64,000 nt of DNA from Flavobacteriia bacterium 40-80 (GCA_001899145.1 MKVF01000030.1:124001-188000); one strand, 5' to 3'. Shown: positions 26,961 to 36,276, numbered from the stretch's first letter. Translations and numbers: made by a program. The notes: generated by a model from the letters alone, not told the origin.

Positions 26961-28703
26961 ATGAAAAATATCTTACTTGTTCTGTTTCTTTTTGCCGGTT
27001 TGTATGTGGCGGCGCAAAATTACGAAACAATAAACGGAAGGAAATTTATTGTTCATCAGGTGGTGGCAGGAAATACACTTTACAGTATTGCCAAGCAGTA
27101 TAATGTCACTTTAAGTGATGTTCTGAATAATAATCCGGAAGCAGAAAACGGCATTAAAGTCGGACAAAATATTTATATTCCTGTTAAAGAGGAGGTAACA
27201 ACAAAAACGACAGCTGCGTCCCCAGAAGATGCAGATGTTAAGCTGAACCGTTTTCATACTGTCCAGAAGCAGGAAACATTATACAGTATAGCCCAGAAGT
27301 ATGATTTAACAATGAATGATCTTATTAAGCTGAACCCTGGAATTGAAAACGGGGTAAAAGTCGGTCAGCAGATTATTATTCCTGATGCGGCAAATAAATC
27401 CAGCAAATCTAACTCTGCAAATATTGTTTTTTACGATACGATTATAACCCATGTTGTTTTGCAGCATGAAACGCTGTATAGCTTGTCCAAAAGATATATG
27501 GTTCCGCAAAAAGATATTGTGGCATACAACGGGATTAAAAATAATTCGATAAAGCCTGGAGAAAAAATTTCGATTCCTTTGAAGAAAGAAGAGATCAAGA
27601 AAGTAGAGGTTCGGGAAGTTCCTGAGATCCAGCCTGTAATTGTGAAGGAAAAGGTAAAGACCAGTGAATTTGTATTCCGAAAAAAAGATTCGTATAAAAT
27701 TGTTCTGGCGCTTCCGCTTGGGTTATCTAATCCGAAGGAAATGTTCGGAACGATAGCGACGGAATTCTATATGGGAGCTGAATATGCACTCGATTCTTTA
27801 CAAAAGAATGGTTTGAATGCAGATGTCTTTGTTATTGACTGTTCAGGCGATACAACTGCTTTCTTTAATCGTTTGACAGCTCATAAGGATGCCGATTTAA
27901 TGATAGGCCCTTTTATAGGGGCTTCTGTTGATGTTGCTGCGAAATTCTGCAGAAATAATGATATTAAGCTTATTAACCCGCTTATTGGTTACACAAAACC
28001 GCTTCAGCATAATCCATCTTTAGTGAATGCCATGACATCAGATATTACGCTGATGGAGGGATTGGCAACTTATGTGTCTAAGAAAAGTGATACGGGTAAG
28101 ATAATCCTTGTAAAGTCTGGTGCAGCAGACCAGACACTCTACAATGCGTTCAGAAATAAGCTGCAGTCATTGAACACCATGTCAGGAACAAAATTCATTG
28201 AGGCAGAATTAGCTGATTTTACTCAGTATCTTGCGAAAGGAGTGAACGCAACCATTATTTATCCTTGTAAAGACAAGAACAGTGTCATTAAGTTTATGAA
28301 TATTGTTCATCAGAATAATTCGAAAACAGGGTCAGGTAAGATTGAAGTATACGGGACAAAGGAGTGGACCTCAATGGAAGAAGTAAAGAACTATTACAAG
28401 AATACATACAGCTTACATTTTAGTATGGCTAATGATTTTGAATATTCCAAGCCTGAAACAGAGACATTACTAAAGGGGATCCGTAAAAAATACAATACAG
28501 ACCTTACAAAAATTACCGCACAGGGTTTTGATGTGGTTTATTATTTTGTTTCCTCCTTTTTGATGGATAAGACTCCCGGTAAATTAGTGATGAACGACTT
28601 TAATCTAAAACAAGTTTCACAAAACAGTGGATTTGAAAACACCTCGACCTATATTTACAAGCAAGAAAATTTTGACTACATCCTGCTTGAAAAGATAAAA
28701 TGA
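26961..28703 (+). CDS. Triple-LysM protein with periplasmic-binding-protein-like C-terminal domain
   Basis: About 580 residues from the ATG at 26961, chosen because it puts the signal peptide (MKNILLVLFLFAGLYVAAQ) first. Three LysM repeats follow (near residues 26-70, 90-135 and 155-200), each with T-L-Y-S-(I/L)-(A/S)-K/Q and ending G-Q/E-x-I-x-I-P. From about 230 on there is an ABC-substrate-binding-like fold (KIVLALPLGLSNPK, FYMGAEYALDSL, LMIGPFIGAS, KLINPLIGYTKPL). LysM binds peptidoglycan, so this is probably a wall-bound periplasmic sensor or scaffold. A similar gene is often next to guaA in Flavobacteria, to my recollection. It overlaps lnt by 4 bp. Confidence 0.85.
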   Translation: MKNILLVLFLFAGLYVAAQNYETINGRKFIVHQVVAGNTLYSIAKQYNVTLSDVLNNNPEAENGIKVGQNIYIPVKEEVTTKTTAASPEDADVKLNRFHTVQKQETLYSIAQKYDLTMNDLIKLNPGIENGVKVGQQIIIPDAANKSSKSNSANIVFYDTIITHVVLQHETLYSLSKRYMVPQKDIVAYNGIKNNSIKPGEKISIPLKKEEIKKVEVREVPEIQPVIVKEKVKTSEFVFRKKDSYKIVLALPLGLSNPKEMFGTIATEFYMGAEYALDSLQKNGLNADVFVIDCSGDTTAFFNRLTAHKDADLMIGPFIGASVDVAAKFCRNNDIKLINPLIGYTKPLQHNPSLVNAMTSDITLMEGLATYVSKKSDTGKIILVKSGAADQTLYNAFRNKLQSLNTMSGTKFIEAELADFTQYLAKGVNATIIYPCKDKNSVIKFMNIVHQNNSKTGSGKIEVYGTKEWTSMEEVKNYYKNTYSLHFSMANDFEYSKPETETLLKGIRKKYNTDLTKITAQGFDVVYYFVSSFLMDKTPGKLVMNDFNLKQVSQNSGFENTSTYIYKQENFDYILLEKIK

Positions 28704-30259
28704 TATTTTCTGCCAATCGGTTTTTATGGAGTAGCTTTCTTCTTCCGTTATTCTCGGGAGTATTGTCTGCATTGAGTTGGCAGTCTGATGTGCTGTTTTT
28801 TGTACAGTTGGTGGCATTGGTTCCGTTTTTTATGGCACTCAAATCCATTACTGAGGTAGCTGATACTTTCTTTAATAGGTTAATAAGACTGTTCGCGGCA
28901 GTAGTTTTTTATAAAACATCCTTTTTGTTACTGGCAACGGGCTGGATGTATGAAGTTTCTCCGAGTGTTTTAATCCTGGATGTATTAACTGAAAATCTGT
29001 TATTCACCTTGTTATTGAGCATTTTGCTTTTCAGGAGAATTAATTTTTCTGCTGTTATTTGTCTTTGGGTGATTTATGAATTTTTGATGCAAAAGCTGTT
29101 CATCTTATCTCCCTTCTATCTTCTCGGATATGCCTGGGCTAATAGAATTGAGCTGATTCAGTATTATTCCTGCTTAGGAATTGAAGGAGGCTCCTTGGTT
29201 ATTCTTCTTGTGAACTATGCTGTTTTTAGCATGATCAAAAATAAAAAGATCAAAAGACTTGAGATCATCGTATTCTCCGCTTTAATAAGTCTTTCTGCTT
29301 TCAGCCTGATCAAATTTTATTCTTCCCGGAAATATGATTTTGACAAAGAAGTGAAGATCTCGGTTATTCATACGGAAATACAGTCAAAAACGGAAAGTTA
29401 TCTGAAATCTCCCGAACAATTGATTAAAGGTATAGAAAGTGTGTCTTTACCCAATTCATTAGTAATTTTACCAGAGGTATTCTTTAACAGTTTAGGCTGG
29501 ATAGGAGGTTTTGCGGATAATAAAGTTATCAGAGAAATTGATTCATTGAGCCAGCTAAAGCATCAGAATTATCTGCTGGGAGCTTACGTCTTTTCTCCGA
29601 CAAATGAACTGACACCACAGTCAAGGCCTCTGGAAGGTTATAATATTAACTATAATACACATAATGTTTCTATTTTATTAGACGATAAGATCAGTATAAA
29701 ATCGAAGCAGATTTTTATTCCGTTTCAGGAATATGTTCCGGATAACTTTCTGGCGCAATGGATCAATCAATATATTTCAAATATCGGAGATGATCGGAAA
29801 ATATCGGTCTTGGAAGCTACGGATGAATTTGAATATAAAAAGAAACGTTTTGATGTTCTACTTTGCTACGAGAGTCTCTATCCGCACGTTGTGGCGGAAA
29901 GAGCAGCATCTAATGATTTTATGGTTATTCAGGCAAATGAAGAATGGCACGAAAGTGAAAGATGTTCCCGTTTGTATCTTAATACCAACAAAGCAGCAGC
30001 AATTCAGTCAGGAATTCCTTTTTTCAGGGTTTCTAATCATGGATATTCTGCTGTTATTCTGCCTGATGGAGCTGAAAAGGATTTGTTCAGAACAGGGAAG
30101 CAGTATTCTGTATTAGAAAGTTTTTTGCCGGTAGCCGATAGCTCGCTCTTTATTTATGAAAATATAAAAGGATATAGTTATTTGATCTGTCTTTTATTTT
30201 TATTGTGGATTTTTATAAAAAATAGCAACTATTTTAAAGAAACACCGTTTAGAAAGTAA
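28700..30259 (+). CDS. lnt: Apolipoprotein N-acyltransferase
   Basis: A 519-residue protein with an N-terminal membrane domain (about five or six helices to ~200), a periplasmic nitrilase-like domain and a final helix (~492-510). The catalytic triad is visible: E259 in VILPEV, a Lys at 336 before IFIPFQEYVP, and C389 in DVLLCYESLYP. It N-acylates diacylglyceryl-cysteine of lipoproteins. It is more diverged from the E. coli enzyme than usual (A-N-E-E-W in place of the N-D-A-W type), as in other Bacteroidota. It starts within the LysM gene stop (4-bp overlap). Confidence 0.88.
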   Translation: MIFSANRFLWSSFLLPLFSGVLSALSWQSDVLFFVQLVALVPFFMALKSITEVADTFFNRLIRLFAAVVFYKTSFLLLATGWMYEVSPSVLILDVLTENLLFTLLLSILLFRRINFSAVICLWVIYEFLMQKLFILSPFYLLGYAWANRIELIQYYSCLGIEGGSLVILLVNYAVFSMIKNKKIKRLEIIVFSALISLSAFSLIKFYSSRKYDFDKEVKISVIHTEIQSKTESYLKSPEQLIKGIESVSLPNSLVILPEVFFNSLGWIGGFADNKVIREIDSLSQLKHQNYLLGAYVFSPTNELTPQSRPLEGYNINYNTHNVSILLDDKISIKSKQIFIPFQEYVPDNFLAQWINQYISNIGDDRKISVLEATDEFEYKKKRFDVLLCYESLYPHVVAERAASNDFMVIQANEEWHESERCSRLYLNTNKAAAIQSGIPFFRVSNHGYSAVILPDGAEKDLFRTGKQYSVLESFLPVADSSLFIYENIKGYSYLICLLFLLWIFIKNSNYFKETPFRK

Positions 30260-30271
30260 CAAATTGGAATT

Positions 30272-30637
30272 ATGAAGAAGTTAGTACCTTTTTTTATGCT
30301 TGTATTTTTTCTTGCTTTATCGCAGGATTTATTTTCCCAGGAACAACAGTTCCCTGTTGTGGGAACTTTTAAAGTAACAGAAAGTGAAAAAGGGCTTTTT
30401 GATAAGGTGGTAACAACTAAAAATACAGTGACACTTTTTAATAACCAGGAGGTTATGAAGACGTTTATTTTGGTAAAAAACAATCAGAATAAGGCATATC
30501 ATTTTGAGAGAAAAGATGAAGAAGGGAAAGTGGTGGAGACAATTATTGTCGAATATAAAGAGAATGAAGGTAATTCAATAACAGTTATTGTGCATTCAGG
30601 TAATTTTCAGGAGAAGTTTTTATTAAATCGTATTTAA
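30272..30637 (+). CDS. Small exported protein of the duplicated module (copy 1)
   Basis: A 121-residue protein with a signal peptide (MKKLVPFFMLVFFLALSQDLFSQ) and a mature part of ~98 residues rich in beta strands and charged residues: P-V-V-G-T-F-K-V-T-E, a central V-M-K-T-F-I-L-V-K-N, and a final I-T-V-I-V-H-S-G-N-F-Q-E-K. No known domain. It is 12 bp after lnt and 9 bp before a large T9SS cargo gene. Its counterpart at 33054 precedes a cargo paralogue and shares the pattern G-x-(F/Y)-K-V, E-V/I-(V)-x-K-F/T-F, and a terminal FQ/V-E-K/I-x-x-x. It is presumably a partner of the cargo, such as a chaperone or surface subunit; inference. Confidence 0.65.
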   Translation: MKKLVPFFMLVFFLALSQDLFSQEQQFPVVGTFKVTESEKGLFDKVVTTKNTVTLFNNQEVMKTFILVKNNQNKAYHFERKDEEGKVVETIIVEYKENEGNSITVIVHSGNFQEKFLLNRI

Positions 30638-30646
30638 TTTGTTAAG

Positions 30647-32956
30647 ATGAGATTTGTTTTTATTACTTATATACTTTTTGCTTTTTCTTCCTTATTCGCT
30701 TCGGGTGGAGGTTCTTCTGCTTCAGGTTATGAGCAGGACTGTATGAACGCTAATGGTATTTGTTCCAGTACCAATTATTCTTTTCCGAATACAACACAAG
30801 TCCCATCCTATGGCTCATTTGACTGTATGTCCACTTCACCGAATCCTGTTTGGTACCACATGCAGGTAGATCAGTCAGGTAAAATTGATTTTACCATTAG
30901 CCAGACATCAGGTGATGTTGATTTTATTATCTGGGGACCTTTTCAGGATGTTCAGTCAGGGTGTAATTCTTTGAGCAATAGTAATGTGGTTGATTGTAGC
31001 TATTCAACAGCTGCTACAGAAAATGCTTCTATTCCGAATGCACAATCCGGCCAGGTGTATATTATGCTCATGACCAATTATGCGAATACCAGCGGATCGA
31101 TCAGTTTTAATCAGACGAACGCAGGAGCGAGCAATGCCGGAACCATGGACTGTAATGTTGCTTGTGATGTTCAGAATGCAACCGTTTCACCTTCTGCATG
31201 TGATCCGACAAATGGTACATATTCCCTGACAGCAAATGTTTCAGTTTTTGCTCCTCCTACATCAGGAAATGCTGTATTTAAAAGTTCATGTGGTGATTCT
31301 GTTATAATTTATCCCCCTTTCAATAGTAATATTTCTGCGACTATTCCGAACTTGCTGTCCAACGGAGGTGCATGTCAGGGATATTTTTACTTCTCAAGTA
31401 ATCCGGCGTGTTCTGCAGTATTAAATTACAACGCTCCAGCATCTTGTAATGCGTGTCCGTTATCCGCATCTTCAAATTCTCCGGTTTGTACGGGCGATTC
31501 GATTAAACTGTCGGTCGATGTGTCATCAGGAGTTACGTGGACAGGTCCGAATGGCTTTACATCTAATCAGTTGAATCCGGTGATTCCGAATGTATCAGCA
31601 GCTGCATCAGGAACTTATACCGCTACTTATACGACAGGTTCGTGTACTTCTGTCGCTTCGGTTCAGGTAAACGTACTAAATTCGCCTTCGATCAGTCAGA
31701 CAGCACCTTCTTATTCTATATGTAGCGGAGATTATGTCGATATTAACTTGACATCAGACCAGTCAAATGTCACCTTTGGCTGGGTAGGATTAATTCCTCC
31801 GAATGATACTATAGACGGTACAGGCAATCGTATAAATGTACCAATAACTAATAACTCGGGAGCGCCTGTAACTGTTAATTTCGTTGCAGTAGCAATGGCT
31901 GCAAACTGTATGTCTCAACCGTTGCCGATTCCTGTAACAGTTAATCCTCATCCGGTTATAAATGCCGGTCCTGATGTGACTGTTTGCCCTGGAATTCCTG
32001 TTACTTTGACAGCTGCCGGTGCGCAAACTTATTCCTGGACAGGGGGCATTCAAAATGGAATACCTTTCATACCTTCTGCCAATGCTACTTACATAGTTAC
32101 GGGGACAAATGCGCAAGGGTGCAGTGCAACAGATACTGTTAACGTAACTATAGGAGATTCTTTGGTACCTGCTTTCGTTCCAAGCGTTTTAGATGGATGT
32201 ACGCCATTACAGGTAACATTTACTTCTTCTAACGATTCTACCAATCATTTTGTGTGGTACCTGGGTGATGGCACCATTGATTCTTTGTCAGGTCGCCAGA
32301 TAAGCTATACTTATACGAATGGAGCATGCTATGACATTTCATTGAAAGTTACTTCTCCTCAAGGGTGTACAGGAATTTTGAAGCTGGATGATCTGATCTG
32401 TGCTTATCCTACTCCGGAGGCAATGTTTATTCCTCAGCCAAGTCAGGTAAATACGGTAGATTCTAAATCTATAATGATAAATAATTCGACCGGTGCTCAT
32501 ACTTACTTGTGGAATTTTGGAGATGGAACACCAATGGATTCGAACACTAATCCGATCCATGTTTTCCCTAATGAGGAACCGGGATCTTATTTGGTGACTC
32601 TTTATGCAACTTCATTGGCGGGATGTGTTGATTCTATGAAAGTTTATGTAAGAGTTGTGGAAGATGTGATATTTTATATACCAAATGCTTTTACTCCCGA
32701 CGGTGATGAATACAATAACGTGTTTAAACCGGTCTTCTTTTCAGGATATGACCCTCATGATTTTTATTTTAGAGTTTATAACAGATGGGGCGAGCTCATT
32801 TTTGAATCACGGGATGTAAATTACGGCTGGGATGGAGTTTATAAATCAACAGGAAAGCTGTCTCAGGAAGGTACATACGTCTGGACTGTCGAATTTAAGA
32901 CAATTGAAAATGACGAAAGACGTACATACCGGGGACATTTTACTCTTTTGAAATAA
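30647..32956 (+). CDS. Large T9SS type-B cargo with PKD domain (copy 1)
   Basis: A 769-residue exported protein. Signal peptide (~1-18), a Gly/Ser-rich start, then an N-terminal beta domain with P-V-W-Y-H-M-Q-V and D-V-D-F-I-I-W-G-P-F, common in Bacteroidota gliding-type proteins. Ig/PKD-like segments follow (A-G-P-D-V-T-V-C-P-G, Y-L-W-N-F-G-D-G-T-P). The last ~90 residues, starting FYIPNAFTPDGDEYNNVFKP and ending H-F-T-L-L-K, are a CHU_C/gliding-associated type-B sorting domain, which in Flavobacterium is exported by the T9SS with a PorP/SprF-type partner. The C-terminal ~335 residues nearly repeat in the gene at 33454. Surface location is secure; adhesion is inferred. Confidence 0.85.
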   Translation: MRFVFITYILFAFSSLFASGGGSSASGYEQDCMNANGICSSTNYSFPNTTQVPSYGSFDCMSTSPNPVWYHMQVDQSGKIDFTISQTSGDVDFIIWGPFQDVQSGCNSLSNSNVVDCSYSTAATENASIPNAQSGQVYIMLMTNYANTSGSISFNQTNAGASNAGTMDCNVACDVQNATVSPSACDPTNGTYSLTANVSVFAPPTSGNAVFKSSCGDSVIIYPPFNSNISATIPNLLSNGGACQGYFYFSSNPACSAVLNYNAPASCNACPLSASSNSPVCTGDSIKLSVDVSSGVTWTGPNGFTSNQLNPVIPNVSAAASGTYTATYTTGSCTSVASVQVNVLNSPSISQTAPSYSICSGDYVDINLTSDQSNVTFGWVGLIPPNDTIDGTGNRINVPITNNSGAPVTVNFVAVAMAANCMSQPLPIPVTVNPHPVINAGPDVTVCPGIPVTLTAAGAQTYSWTGGIQNGIPFIPSANATYIVTGTNAQGCSATDTVNVTIGDSLVPAFVPSVLDGCTPLQVTFTSSNDSTNHFVWYLGDGTIDSLSGRQISYTYTNGACYDISLKVTSPQGCTGILKLDDLICAYPTPEAMFIPQPSQVNTVDSKSIMINNSTGAHTYLWNFGDGTPMDSNTNPIHVFPNEEPGSYLVTLYATSLAGCVDSMKVYVRVVEDVIFYIPNAFTPDGDEYNNVFKPVFFSGYDPHDFYFRVYNRWGELIFESRDVNYGWDGVYKSTGKLSQEGTYVWTVEFKTIENDERRTYRGHFTLLK
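31946..32956 (+). repeat. Long direct repeat, copy 1 (paralogue 3' ends)
   Basis: About 1 kb here corresponds to 34447-35451: the encoded segments from A-G-P-D to the stop match almost throughout, and several 10-20 base blocks are identical (for example near GGATATGA and AGAGTTTATAACAGATGGGG). It marks a tandem gene duplication. Confidence 0.8.
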
Positions 32957-32969
32957 AAGAAATATGAAA

Positions 32970-32998
32970 AGAAGATGGGAAACCAGTCTTCTTTTTTT
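32970..32998 (+). terminator. Terminator between the duplicated modules
   Basis: A hairpin AGAAGATGG-GAAA-CCAGTCTTCT (one bulged base) runs into seven T. Confidence 0.75.
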
Positions 32999-33053
32999 AT
33001 GAAAAAAATAATATCTTTATAATTTAATTATAAAAAATTAAAGATCCGTTAAA

Positions 33054-33452
33054 ATGAAAAATTATATTAATTTGAGATTAAACACAATGACATTCTCTTT
33101 GTTCTTATTGTTTATACTCTCAGGGGCTCATGCCTCTTTTGCTCAGGTTAAGCTTCCTCTGAACGGAGTTTATAAGGTGGTTGAAGGTTCCACTATTGAA
33201 GAATTTGATATTACCGATGAAAAGATTTTAGCAAAAACCGGAGGTGAAATTGTAGAAAAGTTCTTCGTGGTAGGCAAAGAAGAGGAGTACTATATCCTTG
33301 AAAAAGTAAAATTGCATGTTGAAACTGTGGACCTGAACGAAAAGCGTGACAGATTCCTGCTGAAAGTAAAGGTTACCCCTTTAGAAAATAAACAGAACCT
33401 GTTAACCATTTTTTACCCGAATGATTTTGTCCAAGAGATTAAAATAAATTAA
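33054..33452 (+). CDS. Small exported protein of the duplicated module (copy 2)
   Basis: A 132-residue protein with a signal peptide (~1-30, ending HASFAQ; the ATG at 33087, giving MTFSLFLL, is a possible shorter start). The mature part, ~100 residues, has G-V-Y-K-V-V-E-G-S, E-I-V-E-K-F-F-V-V, and ends with D-F-V-Q-E-I-K-I-N. It is a diverged relative of the protein at 30272 and sits likewise directly before a type-B cargo gene (1 bp gap). No known domain; function not assigned. Confidence 0.65.
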   Translation: MKNYINLRLNTMTFSLFLLFILSGAHASFAQVKLPLNGVYKVVEGSTIEEFDITDEKILAKTGGEIVEKFFVVGKEEEYYILEKVKLHVETVDLNEKRDRFLLKVKVTPLENKQNLLTIFYPNDFVQEIKIN

Positions 33453-33453
33453 A

Positions 33454-35451
33454 ATGAAACAACTAATTACAATCACTCTACTTCTCCTAAGCGCCATCTT
33501 TATGCAAAGTAATGCCTTTGCCGGCGGAGGAGGCTCTTCGGGGTATGTTAACCCACCGGCGGGAATGCCTGCTTGCGGTTCTCAGAGCGCACCTGGTGAA
33601 ACAGCTTGTAATGCTACACCTATATGTGATATAAATGGTTATTGCGGTAGGACACTATCTTCTTATTCAGCAGATTATTGGAGTCAATTGAACAGCTCTT
33701 TTTGCGGATCTATAGAAAACAATGCTTTTTTATCTTTTACCGCAACAGCCAGCTCAATTAGCTTCGACGCTTATGTATATGACTGTGACGCAAGTGAAGC
33801 AATTCAGGTGATGTTATTTTCTTCTGCCAGCTGTTCCAGTGGATCGGTTACCAACCTTGCCTGTGTGGATGAAATGTATGCGAGAAATACGCCTTATAAT
33901 GTCAGTGCTAATGGTTTGGTTGCCGGAAATAATTATTACATCATGATTGATGGTTTTGGGGGAGATGTATGCAGCTACACATTTGTGGCGACTTCGGGTG
34001 TTGCACAGCCAATAAGCTTGAATATCCCTCAGAATGATACGATTTGTGCCGGTGAAAGCTTAGCTGTAACCGCCAGCGGCGGTCTGGGAACTTTTGACTG
34101 GTCAGGAGGACCAGGGCTGGGTGCGACGATCGGAGCGACAGTAACAATTACTCCTCCGGCAACTCCGGGAGTTTATAATTATCATGTCGAGTCAACAGGT
34201 ACAGTTAGTTTATGCCCGTCTTCTATGGAATATGATTTTTCTATAACTGTTATTCCTAATACGGCTACTCAGTTTACCCAGATTCCTCCGATTTGTTCCG
34301 GAAGTCCTTTAACGTTGCCGACCGTGTCGAATAATGGAATTACAGGATCGTGGTCTCCGGCGGCAAATAATACTACAACGACAATGTATTATTTTACTCC
34401 AAATCCGGGGCAGTGTGCAAGCACCGATTCCATGCAGGTTTCAGTTATCCCCTCTCCGTCAATTTATGCGGGACCGGACACTGTTGTTTGTCCGAATGCA
34501 CCAATGGTTCTGACCGGTTCCGGCGGAGCGATATATTCTTGGTCAGGTGGTATCCAGAATGGCGTGCCTTTTATTCCTACAGCAGATGGATCATATATTG
34601 TTACAGGTACCAGTTTAGATGGGTGTGTAGGGACAGATACTGTTTATATTGAGATAGAAGATTCTATTATTCCGTCTTTTGTTCCCAGCGTGCTTGAGGG
34701 CTGTGCTCCATTAGAAGTAACTTTTGCAGCTCCTTATGATTCTACATACACACTTAGCTGGACAATGGAGGGAACCCAGCTGGCAGGAGATACGGTAACA
34801 CACTCATTCACCGGATCAGGGTGCCATGATGTAACATTAAAAGTGACTTCTCAATATGGATGTGCTTATACGAATACGATTGACAGCCTGATTTGTGTTC
34901 TTCCCAACCCTGAGGTATTTTTTATCCCTCAGCCTGCGCAGCTTGATATGACCAATTCCAAATCTACAATGATCAATAACTCCAAAGGAGCGATACGCTA
35001 TGTATGGAACTTTGGAGATGGTACACCAATGGATTCGACTACTAATCCTGTTCATATCTTCCCTAATGAAGAGTCAGGGTCATATATGGTTACTTTGTAT
35101 GGATTTAACGAAATGGGGTGTGTGGATTCAATGAAAGTGGTAGTGAGAGTGGTCGAGGATGTTGTTTTTTATATACCGAACGCTTTTACTCCTGATGGTG
35201 ATGAGTATAATAACGTGTTTAAGCCGATCTTCTTTTCAGGATATGATCCGCATGATTATTTCTTTAGAGTTTATAACAGATGGGGACAGCTGATTTTTGA
35301 GTCGAAAGATGCAGATTACGGCTGGGATGGCGTTTATCAGCAAACCGGAAAATTATGCCAGGAAGGCACGTATGTCTGGTCCATAGAATTTAAAACGATT
35401 GAAAATGATGAGCGCAGAAAATACCAGGGACATTTTACACTGCTGAAATAA
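33454..35451 (+). CDS. Large T9SS type-B cargo with PKD domain (copy 2)
   Basis: A 665-residue paralogue of the product of 30647. Signal peptide (~1-23, ending NAFA), a Gly-rich start, then a different N-terminal domain with Y-S-A-D-Y-W-S-Q-L, S-F-C-G-S-I-E-N-N-A-F-L-S-F and V-A-G-N-N-Y-Y-I-M-I-D-G-F-G-G-D. The C-terminal 335 residues closely match the other copy: A-G-P-D-T-V-V-C-P, Y-V-W-N-F-G-D-G-T-P, and a type-B CHU_C tail F-Y-I-P-N-A-F-T-P-D-G-D ending H-F-T-L-L-K. Thus the distal part is conserved while the N-terminal part has been swapped or has diverged. Followed by a terminator. Confidence 0.85.
   Translation: MKQLITITLLLLSAIFMQSNAFAGGGGSSGYVNPPAGMPACGSQSAPGETACNATPICDINGYCGRTLSSYSADYWSQLNSSFCGSIENNAFLSFTATASSISFDAYVYDCDASEAIQVMLFSSASCSSGSVTNLACVDEMYARNTPYNVSANGLVAGNNYYIMIDGFGGDVCSYTFVATSGVAQPISLNIPQNDTICAGESLAVTASGGLGTFDWSGGPGLGATIGATVTITPPATPGVYNYHVESTGTVSLCPSSMEYDFSITVIPNTATQFTQIPPICSGSPLTLPTVSNNGITGSWSPAANNTTTTMYYFTPNPGQCASTDSMQVSVIPSPSIYAGPDTVVCPNAPMVLTGSGGAIYSWSGGIQNGVPFIPTADGSYIVTGTSLDGCVGTDTVYIEIEDSIIPSFVPSVLEGCAPLEVTFAAPYDSTYTLSWTMEGTQLAGDTVTHSFTGSGCHDVTLKVTSQYGCAYTNTIDSLICVLPNPEVFFIPQPAQLDMTNSKSTMINNSKGAIRYVWNFGDGTPMDSTTNPVHIFPNEESGSYMVTLYGFNEMGCVDSMKVVVRVVEDVVFYIPNAFTPDGDEYNNVFKPIFFSGYDPHDYFFRVYNRWGQLIFESKDADYGWDGVYQQTGKLCQEGTYVWSIEFKTIENDERRKYQGHFTLLK
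34447..35451 (+). repeat. Long direct repeat, copy 2 (paralogue 3' ends)
   Basis: Counterpart of 31946-32956; about 1005 bp against 1011 bp with scattered substitutions. Confidence 0.8.
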
Positions 35452-35458
35452 TATTGAT

Positions 35459-35487
35459 AACGGCTGATGAAAATCAGCCGTTTTTTT
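35459..35487. terminator. Terminator after the second cargo gene
   Basis: A 9-bp perfect stem (AACGGCTGA with TCAGCCGTT) followed by T residues on the plus strand. The convergent HD gene ends 3 bp away, so it may act in both directions. Confidence 0.9.
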
Positions 35488-35489
35488 AT

Positions 35490-36110
35490 TTAATGCTCAA
35501 CTACTTCAGAATAAAATTCCTCGAGATACAGTTCCATAAACTGATGTCTTTTATCTGCAATTGATCTTGCTGTTTCTGTATTCATTAAATTTTTCAGGAT
35601 TAAAAGTTTATCATAAAAATGCTGGATACTGGAACTGTTTTTAGATAAATTATCCGGATTGTAAATTAGGTTGCCGGAGCTTCCTCCGTATGCAAAACAG
35701 CGGGCAATCCCAATCGCCCCGATTGCATCCAGGCGATCGGCATCCTGTACTATTTTTGCTTCAATGGAACCAGGTTTATTTCCTTTGCTGAATGAAACTT
35801 CCGATACAATTTTGACTACTTTTTCAATAATTAAATTGTCTGCGTTCTCTTTTTTTAAAAGGCCGGTTATTAATTCTTCCGAGCGGTCAATACCATTGTG
35901 TAATTTATAATCTCCGACATCATGTAACCAGGCAGCGAGCATTACTAATTGCTCATCAGCCTGTTCTGTCCGGCAGATTTTTTTTGCATTGAGAACGACC
36001 CGCTGAATATGAAAAAAGTCGTGTCCCGATGCGTCTTTTTCGAATGATTTTCGAACAAATTCTTCTGCTTTCTTGATCAGGTCATCTGAAATAAGGTGGT
36101 CGTTCATCAT
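35490..36110 (-). CDS. HD-domain phosphohydrolase (YedJ-like)
   Basis: A 206-residue soluble protein with the metal-dependent HD signature in order: H-I-Q-R-V with G-H-D-F-F-H (~30-38), AAWLHDVGDYK (~63-73) and VQDADRLDAIGAIGIAR (~123-139). This set is typical of the small YedJ/YpgQ-type phosphohydrolases, which act on nucleotides or pyrophosphate-containing substrates; the exact one is not known. The start at 36110 (or the Met next to it) gives the usual length. Monocistronic, convergent with the cargo gene. Confidence 0.85.
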   Translation of the reverse strand: MMNDHLISDDLIKKAEEFVRKSFEKDASGHDFFHIQRVVLNAKKICRTEQADEQLVMLAAWLHDVGDYKLHNGIDRSEELITGLLKKENADNLIIEKVVKIVSEVSFSKGNKPGSIEAKIVQDADRLDAIGAIGIARCFAYGGSSGNLIYNPDNLSKNSSSIQHFYDKLLILKNLMNTETARSIADKRHQFMELYLEEFYSEVVEH

Positions 36111-36200
36111 GTTTTTTCTATTATTAATATGAAGTTAGGGAAATTCGTTCTTTTTTTTCAATTTATCGTAAAAATCCGTGCAGAAAAGATAAAATAATCC

Positions 36201-36208
36201 TAATTTCG
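36201..36208 (+). promoter_or_regulatory. -7-like element for mqo
   Basis: TAATTTCG differs from TAnnTTTG at one base and is 68 bp before the mqo ATG; predicted start near 36214, leaving a leader that contains the palindrome at 36222-36240. Confidence 0.35.
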
Positions 36209-36221
36209 TAGGGAAAAATAA

Positions 36222-36240
36222 ACAGTGTAAATTATACTGT
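36222..36240. promoter_or_regulatory. 19-bp near-palindrome, possible operator of mqo
   Basis: ACAGTGTAA, a single central A, then TTATACTGT: 8 of 9 positions are symmetric. With one central base it cannot form a good RNA hairpin, so a DNA-binding dimer site is more likely. It lies just downstream of the -7-like element. Confidence 0.4.
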
Positions 36241-36276
36241 GTTTTTGTTTTTTAATTTTTAAAAGATAATTACATC

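Noticed and set aside
30640-35460. Duplication as an assembly artefact
   Set aside because: The two copies differ at many positions and have different N-terminal regions, so they are genuine paralogues.
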